Both the position numbers and the translations under genes were made by a program. Positions 25,680-36,854 of a DNA stretch of 64,000 bases are shown here, piece by piece. This DNA comes from Beroe forskalii (Eukaryota > Ctenophora > Nuda > Beroida > Beroidae), in the NCBI GenBank assembly GCA_011033025.1, contig WFMF01000360.1, positions 118,165 to 182,164 of the forward strand, given 5' to 3'. The notes beneath the pieces are model-generated. The model ran no database searches. It was not told the origin of the DNA and was given only the letters and a program-made list of their open reading frames with translations. Every line of letters begins with the position of its first letter. The first letter of the stretch is position 1.

Positions 25680-26069
25680 GGGGCCATCCATAAAGGACGT
25701 CCGCAAAATTTCGTCTATCTTAGACCCCTCCCTCCCCCCTTGTCCGCAAACGTCCGCAACCTGAAATACCCCCCCTCCGGACGTCCGCATTTTCATTGAA
25801 AATCTTTTGTGTCATCATTTTCATGCCCTTTTTCTCAAATATGGTGACAAAATCAACTTTATTACTTGACTCAATGTCGAAAATGTACGTCAAAATTCTA
25901 AAAAATCGACTATTTTCAAGTTAAAAACCACTCAAATCGACAAAAATTTTCATAAATGCGGACGTCCGCATTTGGCCAAACACCCCCCTCCCCCTTACGT
26001 CCACAAACGTCCGCTTTGGCGAGACTCCCCCCTCCCCCCTCTTTGCGGACGTCCTTTATGGATGGCCCC
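25680..26069. mobile_element. MITE with long terminal inverted repeats, 390 bp
   Basis: Ends are GGGGCCATCCATAAAGGACG and its complement, with the inverted match continuing about 28 bp through GTCCGCAAA. TTA flanks both sides (25677-25679 and 26070-26072). The inside is rich in CCCCCCTCC and repeated GGACGTCCGC. No coding capacity. Similar GGGGCC(A/G)TCCATAAA ends are common in animal non-autonomous DNA transposons; the superfamily is not assigned. Confidence 0.85.
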
Positions 26070-26150
26070 TTATAAATATTGGCACTTCCTTATAATTGCC
26101 AATATTCACAAGTTGATTGTTGAATAAATAACTTTAGTTGTGACATGACA
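26070..26150. repeat. Palindromic flank of an outer element
   Basis: Contains the hairpin AATATTGGCA...TGCCAATATT and the inverted counterpart of 25630-25680. It is probably the right half of the element into which the 390-bp MITE inserted. Confidence 0.5.
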
Positions 26151-26525
26151 TTGTCTCATCATTATCAATTGAAGCAGTGATTTTGAAGATATGAATTATA
26201 CAATGTACATTTTTTATGTGCACACTGAATTGCAATAACTGGAAACAAGTGAAAAATATTGTCATTGATGCATATTTTTATTTCAATGGTATTTGATCTT
26301 TTGAAGACACTACAAAAAGTATATCTATAAGATCCAAAATGTACATAAATGTTATATTCAATCATTGAACAATGAACATGTACATCATGATAGTATCAAA
26401 ATCAACTTAAATGTATTATATTTGTGAAAATATTGCACTTAAATAGTGAACTCAAGTTTGGACAGCAACATTTGATTCAGTTCCTTTTCTTGTCCCCATG
26501 GTAATTGTAACTGATTATCAAGGAT

Positions 26526-29500
26526 CTAGTGACACATATGCTCGTGGCGACACACCCCATCCCTGCACCTCTTGACACCACACACGCTGCAACCTGGGTC
26601 AATCTCACACTCCTCTTCCTCTTCCTCCTCATCTTCTTTGTCATCATTCTTATCATCACCCCCTCCTGAATTTCATGATAGCTTCTTAATGTTTAAAATA
26701 TAAAACATCTGTGGATGCTATGTGAGCACTGATTATGCAAATCATTGCCAATTTTATATGTTCTTATGGCAGATGGGAAATGAAGATAACTCTATTTGAT
26801 AGAATTAGATACTAACCAGTGATGTATCCATGAACTTCAACTTCGTAAAGATCCAGACAGTTCTTGTTCTTGAAAGGCTTAGTTTTCTGTTCTATCTTAA
26901 CGTGTGTTCCTGTTGAAGTTGTTATGAATGCATACTCATCAAGGCTCAAATCTCTCATTAAAACACTGGAAATGGGACAACTGATACTTTTTCACAACAA
27001 AAAGTCAAATTAAAAATAGATCAAAAATTAAAAGTTTGTGTCAGCTGACAAAATAGAAAAACAGTTCAAGAATAGTTACCTATAACTCCACCACAGTTGA
27101 TGGTGTAGGTTTGATCATCTTTTGCTCCAGACTTCGTATTGACATTGATAGTGCCACAAGCTCTGTATCCACTCTCAGTTTTCACTGAGACCTGTAAAAT
27201 AAGTGATAATTACTAATTGGAAATTGAATGGCCACGGATTATGGAGTTACATAAATTTGAATAAAATGTTTACAGCAACAATAACAATGTATATATTTTC
27301 TCGAGTTTATATGAATGGAAGCTTCTATGTCGATATTCAACTACAGCAATAGACAAATCAATTTAATTAATGAAGCAAACTAACCGTTGCACCATTGAGC
27401 TTGTTCAGCATCCTGATCTTAGATTTTGTGACTTTGGCAGAGAAGTGTAGATTGAGAACTTTGACTTTAGTTATCTTGGCTTTGTTACCAGATTTAACTT
27501 TAACCTGAATCAAATAATAAGTTCAAATTTGGCTAACTGTATTTACAAATTCTTGATAGAAAATTAATAGTTCATGGTTGTCAGTGATAATTGCTGCAAA
27601 TAATTGATGTAAGAAAAGTAGGGTATCAGCAAGTAAAAAACCCAACATCCTAAAAAATAGGACCCTAGTATCACAGAGCTTATTAATTAGTGCATGAACA
27701 GTATTAGTTATTGTATGAACTTTAACCTGATAGGAGAACCATGCTGGGTTCTTAGCCACGTTAGTGCACTTTGTCATACTCTTAGTTCTGTCGGCTTTGT
27801 CCACGGCAAACGTGGCCTTCTTCGAGGTGGAACTCTGACTGACTGACTCGTAAGATAAAGAAGTGTACGATGAGAATTTGTGGGCTGATTCATATTGATT
27901 GAAGATAAACCAAAGATATCCCTAATAAAACTACCAATGTTGATATATTAAGTCAGTAAATCTTCGTATAATCAACCACTTGATAGGTTACTGTATCAAT
28001 CAGTCATTCAACTGGATATGATGAGTCTAAAGATGTAAATTTAAAATCAAGAAAATAACTCACATAGCTGAATTTCTTCGTCAGACACCTCTCCTTCGCA
28101 AGCGTTACAAGATTTCTTGCAGTTATTCAGCATGTACTCTGAAATCAAAATTTTACAGTTCAAGACAAGACACTGAAATTCAGAATTGTCATGATCTGCC
28201 TAACGTTCTGATGATTCAAACTCCGGTTTTAACTTCAAATTCTCATAATTAAATGTTAAATGTACAATAGGTATAGTGTATTGTATAGACTGTACAATTT
28301 ACAACTAAGTACAAAGTAATACCTCTGTTGGGTGGAGCGGTACACTTTCCTTCTGCCTTCCAGGCAGGGCATTTACCATTGTTATCCTTGCAGACGTCTT
28401 CGTCATCTGTAACACAAGATTTAGTATTGCTTGCTTTATTTTGATAAAAGATCTGGTTGATCCAGAATAGAATAGGATTGGATCTATAACGAGTGAATGA
28501 TACAAAAAGTACCCTTTCCAATGTAACACAAGATTTAGTATTGCTTGCTTTTAACGATCTGGTTGATCCAAGAAGAGAATAGGATTGGATCTATAAAGAG
28601 CGAATGATACAAAAAGTACCCCTTTCCAATTAACACAAGATTTAGTATTGCTTGCTTTTAAGGATCTGATTTTGATAAGAATATGATTTTATTAAGACTC
28701 TGATTTTAATCAGAATCTGGTTGACATGAGATTATTAGAATAGGACTGAACTTATAAAGAACTAGAAAAGCCCGTTGGGCCTGCTAGGTAATACAGTTAA
28801 CCAAATAATAAGCGCAGAGAAAGTTTATGAAGGAGCAAAATTTAACATTATTCGTGGGCAACCGGGCAAGTTTTGATTATTATAATTTGTTGTTGTGTGA
28901 TGAAGTTAAATCTTAAAATTGAAACCGAGTATCGTACTCATACTGAACGTTGAATTAAGCATTGATTCACGCCAAAGAGCAGTCTTCTAAATTCGCAATG
29001 TGCTATGCCCAAATTCGATCCAATTTGATTTTCCTTTTGGTCAATCTTAAATTGCTCTAAATTCGCATTTTCCGTTATCATCAACTCAGCATTCATGATT
29101 CAAATCGACCGTCTTCGACCGACGTCTGCCACAGATTTATGAAGAGATGCTATAGGAAAAACGATGCCAGCCAAACCCGTCATCTATCTTCAGATCTTGA
29201 ATTTCAAATGAAAAACAGTAAACAGGCCGTTCTTTCAAACGCAACAATGAAGCAGTCAACAACGTATCAGAAAGCACTCGCATAGAACTGATCATAATCT
29301 GCACGTGCGAAAAATTTGTTCCCATAGCAACGGTACCTCCTTACTCCCTTTCGCATTCGTTTTCCTTGATATTTTCTTGGCAAGCTCAAATTTAATTGTG
29401 TACGGGAGCACAAACATTATTCACGTGCTCTTACGAAATTATAATAAAGAATATGATACCACAAGTAAGTAGTGACCCTTTCCAATAAAAGTGGGTGCAG

Positions 29501-32500
29501 TTATTGACTCCAATAAAACAAATGAAAGTAGATAGAGAAAATGGAAATAAGTGATTTCTTGATTGACGTAATTACCTTCGTCGCCACTCTCGCAAGTGCC
29601 ACAAGACTTCTGACAGTTTTCACTCATCCAGTCGTGGTATTCACTCTCTAAGATAAACATGGTTTACAGTAATTTTGGTGGGGTTTTGATTTGCTCTGTC
29701 CAACTCAGTACGATGACATTTACAACTTTCAGGGATAAAAATCAATTCCTCCAATTCATAATTCTCAAATTTGAATAAACAAAGTGATGTTGCAAAGTTT
29801 AAATTTTGCAATTTTCTAACTCCAGCAATTTCCCCCTAATTTCCCACTCACCCTTTCCACAGAATCCTTCAGACTCCCACGAAGGACAGTCGGCAGTGTA
29901 TTGGCTGTTGTCTTTGCAGTCGCCTTCCTCCTCTTCTTCCTCATCATCGGCACACTTTCCACAAGACTTAGCACAGTTCTCAGCCATCCAAGAGATCCAT
30001 TCTGAGATTTAGGTGAGAGTCAGATCAAAGGCGGAAAATTAATGGTTTCAAATATAACAAAGTAACTTTTAGAACTCAAAATTTGTAGTAACCATGGATA
30101 TAATGGTATGTTTAAGTTCAAATATAGCATAATTGTACTTTTTATGCCCTTATTCATGGAGTACAATTAATACCCCAGTTATAATTAATACCCCAGTTAT
30201 AATCTTCTAGATAATTCGATGACACGCAATAAAAGGCTGGAATCCATTCTCCTTCGACGCAGTATCTCTGATCCTTGTAGTATCCACAATCCGTGTGGAG
30301 GTCCGCACAGTCACCTCCGTCATTACCGTCCTCGTCACCGTCATCAGTGTCTTCCTCGTCACAGTATCCACAGCTCTCCGCACAGTTCTCTCTCATGTAC
30401 TCAACGTATTCTGGGGGTGGAGAGTATTGTGTATACAGTGTATAATGTACTCAAGAGGTTGAAGTTTAAACGAAATAACTGATACGAGAGAACTGTATTC
30501 AGAAGCTTTCGAAAATCATGTGATTATCGTCGTCAGCTGTATACATTCAGTTGATTGTATAATGTACTCAACGTATTCTGGGGTGAAATTGAGGGGGTAC
30601 TGTGTATAATGTATAATAGTCATGGCTTAAAACAACGTAAGATCGACGTTACATTGGCGATTAATAAGGTTTTGAACGGCATAAAATTCCATCTACCAGA
30701 AGCTGGTTTTAAATGGAGTAATCCCAACATTTGCCTATCCGGCACTCAGAAGGTTTTCAAACAATGCAGCTTTAAACACGTACCTTTGGTACAGTACCCG
30801 GCATCTCTCCATCCTGAACAACTGTCTTCCAAGTCTTGGCAGTTTCCATCTGAGGGAAGAAAAAGTGAGGGTGCTGTTGGTTTGCGAGGAATTTAGAAAC
30901 TGAATATTCATCTATCGACACCTCCAAAACATGACATTAAATCACCACACACCCATCCCCTCATACAGTCATACACTAATAATACCTACCATTGTCATCA
31001 TTATCGTTATCACCATCATTGTCATCATTTCCATCCAGATCACTCCACTTGATACCCCAAGCATCATCGAGCACATTACAGATACTGGTGAGACCGCTCC
31101 TCCTGAACTTAGCGTACCCTCTGTTACCCCAGTTAGCTCCCCAACTGAAGAGGGAAGAGGGGATTAATTCTAAGATTCAGAAAGTCATAACGCTCAGTAC
31201 GAGCCTCCTTTCCCAAACTTTTGTTTGGTAACGTGGTTCAATATTTCGATCAGAAACGGCCAGATTTATCCGGCAGTCTCTGAGAATTCACCATCTAATT
31301 TAAAGGAGTAAATTTCGTGGAAGTTAAGCTGATATCACAATTCACCCAGCACGAACCTGTTTCTGATCTCCCAGTAGTTGCTGGCGTATCCGATGAGAAT
31401 GACAGCGTGGTTAGACTGTCCTCTGCAGTATCCACTGAATATCCCAGTACCAACGGAGTGGAACTCGTTAGCAACGTAGAAAGCAACGGCTAGCGGTTGG
31501 GTCTGAAAGCAAAATCGCAATAGAAACCAAAAACTCAACTAACAATAATCATGAGAAAATGTAGTGCCCTGGTTTTACAAGGAGAGGTTTGATTGTAGCC
31601 TTTCTGCGCTCACTGGCTTTTATGGATTGCGTTATGAACTGGATTGAATATGAAAAGACCTAGGCAAAACAAGTAATTTTTGTGGGAATACCTGCATGTA
31701 GCTGACGATGGAGCCGGGTGCGACCTTGTTCCAGGAATCCAGTCTGACTTTGCCCGCCAGAGCGTTAGCGTAATGGTTGTAGTTACATCGTCCTGTGAGA
31801 GTGAGGGTTATCAGTGAGCTGCTATAATGACGTAATGAGGATATGAATAACAGTAAAAAGTGTTGAACGAATCACAGTCATATAATGCTGTCATTAGAAG
31901 GTGAAAATTCCTCTAATTCATAAACACTTTTAAACGTTTCAAGCATTAAACCACCCCTATTTCAAAACCATAAACTTACCATCGGATCCCCTGTAAGCGT
32001 AGTTCCTGGCAGAAGCGAGGTAACTGCCCTTGGATTTGATGAACTTCCAGGCTTCGTAGTACCATCCTCCCCTGCAACCGTTGTAGTTGGCATGCTCGTA
32101 GGTGCAGTCCAGCAGTTGCTGGAATGGAGGGTTGGGGTTATTAGGATGAACAAACGCTTTTTGGCTGTTTACAGTCGAAATATTGAATCAATTTCCTCAC
32201 AAAAATTAATTCTGATGTTTCCTCGTCTTCTAAAACGGGAATGTGCAACCAAATCGAATGAAATTAAAGAAGTATAGAAAAACTTAAGATTAACCTGTTC
32301 TGAGAGAGCGATGGTGGATCCAGTGCAGACTTTGTATGCGTGTTCGAGGAGACCACTAGCGGGATACGTCCAGCAACTACCACAACTTCCTTGGTTCTTG
32401 ATAGCTGGGAGGGCGAGATGTTGGTTATTGCTGAGGTTTTACACATTTTGAGAGAAGATCTTGGTATCGAGTGATAATCACTTGTTTCGGACTACAGTCA

Positions 32501-33510
32501 ACGTACCATACTATATTAGCTTTCAAATAATCGTGACACTGCTATATGCACTTATGTCATTCACACAGCACCGTTTGATTTAGGAGCTAGATTGTGAAAG
32601 TTGCCAATTTTCAAGTGGTCACACAGTCGGAATAGCGTTTACTTAGGGCGCAACTAACATTCGGTATTTTATTCGCATTCACTCTACTTCTTTAGCGCGC
32701 GCTGCGCGGCTTTTATTCCCACGGTCAAGGGCAAAATGCAAAGATCTTCCTCCAATTCCGAATTTGGGGAGAAATCTTAACATTTTGCCCTGGACCGTGG
32801 AAAATTCCAAGGGCCAATGCATTCCCAAGCCCCTATGCATGCCCGTACCCCAATGTACAATTATATTATTTGAAAGTTCGAGTATTCAACTTATCAGACC
32901 GATAAGTCTCTTGTTCCGTTAATTTGTGATCAATCGCGGATTCACGGCCCTACTCTGACTGGTTTTAGTTATGAACAGGCTGCCTTAGCATAGGAGGACG
33001 GCCAGGGGTTTGTATAACCTTAGTGAAGTCGTTATAACAGAGTATAGGGTGTTCGCGAGTATGAAGTTTTAAGAAAGTGTGACATCTGTATGTCACAATT
33101 TAGCTGGGAAGTTGTGTCTCCAATCCAGTGTTGACTTCGTTCTCAAAGCACTGTTACCCATTCCCATGCTTACTGAAATAAAGAGGGTATCCCATATTAG
33201 GAGGGCACAAATCTTCCTGAGACAAAAGTCAAAACACAAAATCGCCAGAGAATTTGCGACCAATAGACGATTAAGATGTCATCTGCATGCTCTAACTTGG
33301 TCAATTAATCCAGTCAAACCACCGTACCTTCCTCTGGCGTAATGATCGTGGTAGCCAGTGAAGCTAGCACTCATTCCATCATGAAGCGGGTTGAGGTGGG
33401 TGTGGTTAACAGAGTTAACACCCCCACCGAGATAAAGCTTCCTGTTCTCATCGTTCATCACGGCGAACGAGTTGATTACGAGTTTGTAGGAGACTTCGCC
33501 CCTCGCGTAT
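26526..33510 (-). CDS. Papain-family protease with four ShK domains and F-type-lectin-like domain
   Basis: Exons (minus): 33510-33328, 33168-33097, 32430-32295, 32118-31980, 31792-31692, 31502-31357, 31144-30990, 30849-30784, 30410-about 30192, 30001-29852, 29647-29576, 28406-28323, 28138-28064, 27842-27727, 27504-27385, 27191-27080, 26965-26817, 26665-26526. Order of domains: end of an I29 propeptide (GEVSYKLVINSFAVMNDENR); LDWR; catalytic Cys in NQGSCGSCW; SEQQLLDC and NGCRGGW; catalytic His in QSNHAVILIGYA; catalytic Asn in RNSWGANWG; an acidic Asp/Asn linker; four six-Cys ShK modules, each split by a phase-1 intron; a discoidin-fold region like F-type lectins (SQSST...FAVD, CLDLYEVEVHG); an acidic run; a Cys-rich tail ending MCH. 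Likely a secreted protease anchored to glycans or matrix through its C-terminal modules. The signal peptide and first propeptide exons were not found. Two junctions are unsure: the exon ending near 30192 has no GT directly after its ShK half, and phases at 27080/26965 do not agree. Confidence 0.9.
28407..28690. repeat. Intronic tandem duplication, about 110-bp unit
   Basis: Two full copies and one partial copy (starting at about 28407, 28516 and 28629) of a unit beginning TAACACAAGATTTAGTATTG. The first unit starts at the 3' splice site of a ShK exon, so the acceptor region is duplicated twice into the upstream intron. Confidence 0.85.
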
Positions 33511-33613
33511 CTGTAGGGGGGGGGGGAGAAATCAGGGATTTGTGAAGCATCACGGCAATTACTTGAAAAAACCTAAAACTTACTTTATTTCACTATAATT
33601 ACGGGGGCGTGTC

Positions 33614-33780
33614 GAACTAACGCGTGCGCGGCGTTCTTGTGCGCTGCGTATTCGTGCGCGGCTTCCAGGTTGCGCCTGACAGGTAGTACAAATGTTTTCG
33701 CGCGTTACGCAAAAACATCTGTACTACGCTTGAGTCGGCACGATATGAACACACAAGAACGCCGCGAACGTGAAGTTTGC
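33614..33780. mobile_element. Long imperfect hairpin element
   Basis: Outer arms GCGGCGTTCTTGTG (33628-33641) and its exact complement (33752-33765), and inner arms GTAGTACAAATGTTTT with AAAACATCTGTACTAC around a CGCG-rich loop. Similarity continues some 14 bases outward. The GC-rich ends in an AT-rich setting and overall foldback shape suggest a MITE in the 5' part of the protease gene. Confidence 0.6.
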
Positions 33781-35190
33781 ACTGTCTCCACGATTGTACT
33801 TGCTTTGATAGCAAGTTTCAACCAGCATCCTCACCACAGTTTAATTTCAATTAAACGTCTGTCTTAGTTAAAATTCATTGTGACTTTAAAGAGAAAGCGT
33901 GATCAAGAGAGAAAAAAACGTATGTTTTGTAATCTGATGGAATATTTGAATTTTCAGAAAACAATCAGATCGTTTCATTGTAAATTAAATCTCTAACTTC
34001 TTCCAAAATTCTTTGCCCACTGCACGTCTGTCAAGAAAATACGCCAGTTTGATGTGTATTTCAAGTTTACATACGACATAGCGAATTATTCTATTAAGTC
34101 CGACAGGTCTACAGTGAGCCTACCAGTGAGTTGAACTTCGTCACGATAACCAACCGACTGCAGGGAACACTTTCTCCCCAAGATAGGACTACGTCCATTA
34201 TACAGTACACTGTACAGGTGAGCGATATCAGCCTTCTCATTGTCTCAGAATACAGCGCAGCCTGAAATAATGAAATGTCCTAATTCATTCCATCGTGAAA
34301 TCGTACGGAATTTGTGTTCAATGTCTCAATGATCGACATAGACACGCACCTGTCGGTTCCATTTTGGGATACTTCCTGAGGGCGCAGCCTTAGGGGATGT
34401 TTTGACCTGAAGGGCGAGGTCATAACCAATATGGACCCTGATCGCTAGTGTCTATATATTATAGACATTGATGTTAACGTCAGAGGGTTGTAACAACCTG
34501 AAACTTCGTTCTATACAGTGGATGTAAGCATTGTACAGAGTGGAAAACATGCGACTTCACGAACTTGAGAGGGTCGGCTCCTTAATTTTATAAAGGAACT
34601 GCCTCAACTATCTGGGTAGGCCCTGACCAGATATCATTGAAATATCAGGGCGTGTTTGGGTACATTGAATTTGAAAGGTGTACACAAGACACACCCTGTA
34701 CACAACAAGACATTACCTTATATGGCGATAAGCAAAATGCTTGTTTATACATTACAAAAAGTACATACTGGGTACAAATCGTGCGTTGGGTATCAACGCA
34801 CTTGGTAGCACGTTATAAAATGTAGTAAACAACTCGATACAAAGAGTGCTACCCTTTAAATCGCTAAAAACTTGATTCACCAACCTGGATCTCTGGACAG
34901 GGAGGGGTTAGAAAACGTCTTGAACGAATTCTGCAGAACCACGAATCCCTTCAACAGAAACTCGTTATCTCCTTATCGTCATGGTGCTCATTAGTTCGCC
35001 TCATCAACAGCAAATGTCTTGTACACTAGAACGGACCGTTCATCCAAGGTCCTGAAGGGGAAAATTTCATAATGAATAGTTTATTTCTGCAAAGATGAAA
35101 CTTTAAGAACTCTCAATCCGAAAAACTGTGAGGGGAACAGGTGAAATGGCGTGGGTAGTGTTATTTAAAGGTATTGTGGTTAAACAAAGC
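33781..35190 (-). other. Should hold 5' exons of the protease; none proven
   Basis: The first propeptide exons and signal peptide of the protease must lie here or be missing. Two open segments bounded by plausible splice sites were seen: one at about 34245-34125 (reads NEKADIAHLYSVLYNGRS in one frame) and one at about 35010-34885 (reads NEFLLKGFVVLQNSFKTF). Neither matches the I29 family convincingly and the phases do not link to 33510. Confidence 0.3.
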
Positions 35191-35341
35191 TTACCATGCC
35201 AGACTTTTTAAGAAATATAAGAAAATTCTTCCCTAAATTTGTTTGCAAGCGCGCGGCTCACTTTTTCTGAAAAGTGCAGTAAAAATATAGTGATCTATAT
35301 AAATGCGCGCACGCAATACAAAATAGGCTACAATAAGAAAT

Positions 35342-35415
35342 CTTGCTCTAACCAGATCCCTAGTTTTACGCGCGCGGCGCGCCTTGCTCCAATGCAAACC
35401 ACCCCTGGTTAGGGG
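35342..35415. mobile_element. 74-bp insertion with 10-bp target duplication
   Basis: Flanked by AATAAGAAAT on both sides (35332-35341, 35416-35425). The corresponding place in the left arm (about 25343-25360) has the target once and no insert. The ends contain CTCTAACCAG and CTGGTTAGGGG, short imperfect inverted repeats. Related to the insertion at 36102. Confidence 0.8.
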
Positions 35416-36101
35416 AATAAGAAATTTAAGCCTGCATAGTTGTGCAGGTGCGCTGATTTTTTGGAGAAGCGCGCCGCTCAACCAACGCAAACAGGGTATA
35501 TACGTGGTCAGCTGGCCAGTGGCCAGCTGCTCTAAACAGCAACAGTGAGACGACGTCTGACAATGGAATGGAGTTTCGATCGAAATTATTCTTTAAAACA
35601 GAAAAATAATAAATATGTTTATTTGAAATGATTCGGTATTCACTCTTATTCACTATTTCTTATCTTCAACAGCTTGCCTTGCTTCATCTGATCATCAATT
35701 CTCTAGTCTGCTCTGTGTTGATCACAAAGATTACAATTCGCATTTGTCATGTTTTATAGTTTGATCCTACTACTTCACTTTCCAGGAGCTTGTTGGATAA
35801 GCCTCTTCAATATGTGATGGTTAAGTACCATTATCCTAATCATATGCTCAATCAATGTTTAGTTCAAGGCTGGGCTGCAGCTGCACCTGAAAGGTTCCAT
35901 TTGACCATTTGTTTACTGGAAAATATGTCATCAGTTGTTTATTGAACACATGAATCACTGATATTTCTTGCTTGAAGTGATTGATCACTTCAGTGTTGAT
36001 GTAATATCAAAATATGGTTACTTTGCTTCTATATATTTTACTTAGATGAATTTGAAGTTTTGATGTTGAAGATTGTTGACCAAGTCAGTAGTGCTGTGTT
36101 G

Positions 36102-36173
36102 CTCCAACCAGATCCGTGGCTTTATGCACATGCAGCATAGCTACTTGCTCCGAACCCTTCTGGTTAGGGGGAA
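36102..36173. mobile_element. 72-bp insertion, second copy of the same family
   Basis: Ends CTCCAACCAGATCC and TTCTGGTTAGGGGG, flanked by TGCTGTGTTG and TGCAGTGTTG (10 bp, one mismatch). The left arm has an uninterrupted site. A duplication of 9-10 bp fits Mutator-like elements, but the copies are too short to classify. Confidence 0.75.
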
Positions 36174-36854
36174 TGCAGTGTTGTTTCCGATGACATCAGA
36201 AACAACACTGCACTACTGCTAATAAACTATGATGTTGTGAATTACAGTAGACTGATGTTATGCAGAACATCATAATTCACTTGCAATATGCCAAGTTTAT
36301 TAACATTAAAGCTCATGAAATAACTGTACAGATGTGTGCAGATCACTGAATTTAGGAGTGAGCAAGGTGTGCATGTGTGAGAGTAATTTATGTGATTTCT
36401 GGTAAACTGCTACATTACTTTGGCATTGGCATAACATTGCTCTTGAGATGATTTGTCATCAACCTGTATCTAATTCATTCCTGAATTATCCATCCTCTAT
36501 TGATGTGAAGAGGCTAGATAGTGTAGGCTCATGTTTATACTATTGCCAGATTTAATAATAATAATATTGATGTAACTAAATTGTGATGTTGCAAACTCAT
36601 TTAAGGGAACAAGGTTATGCAATTCTTGAGTGAAACCTCACTAGAACAACTAATATCCATCCTCTAATCTTGATCAGAGCCACCACATAGCTAAGCCTAT
36701 GAATTATGAACAAGATATAGTGTTGAAGTATTACAGATTTAATCATGACCTTACATTATATTCAATGTGATCTATTGTTATAGTCAATTGCTTGTGTCCA
36801 TATATATTTGATCTTCCATTCCTTGTTTCTCTTCTGACTTTTTTACTCTGATAG

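Noticed and set aside
32404..32430. Protease exon starting at 32404 with a non-GT donor upstream
   Set aside because: Using the CCTCAG acceptor before 32430 with the GTGACA donor at 33097 gives canonical sites and matching phase, so a non-canonical intron is not needed there.
33079..33342. 87-codon plus-strand frame opposite the protease
   Set aside because: Antisense to the exon encoding LDWR and its intron; no independent support.
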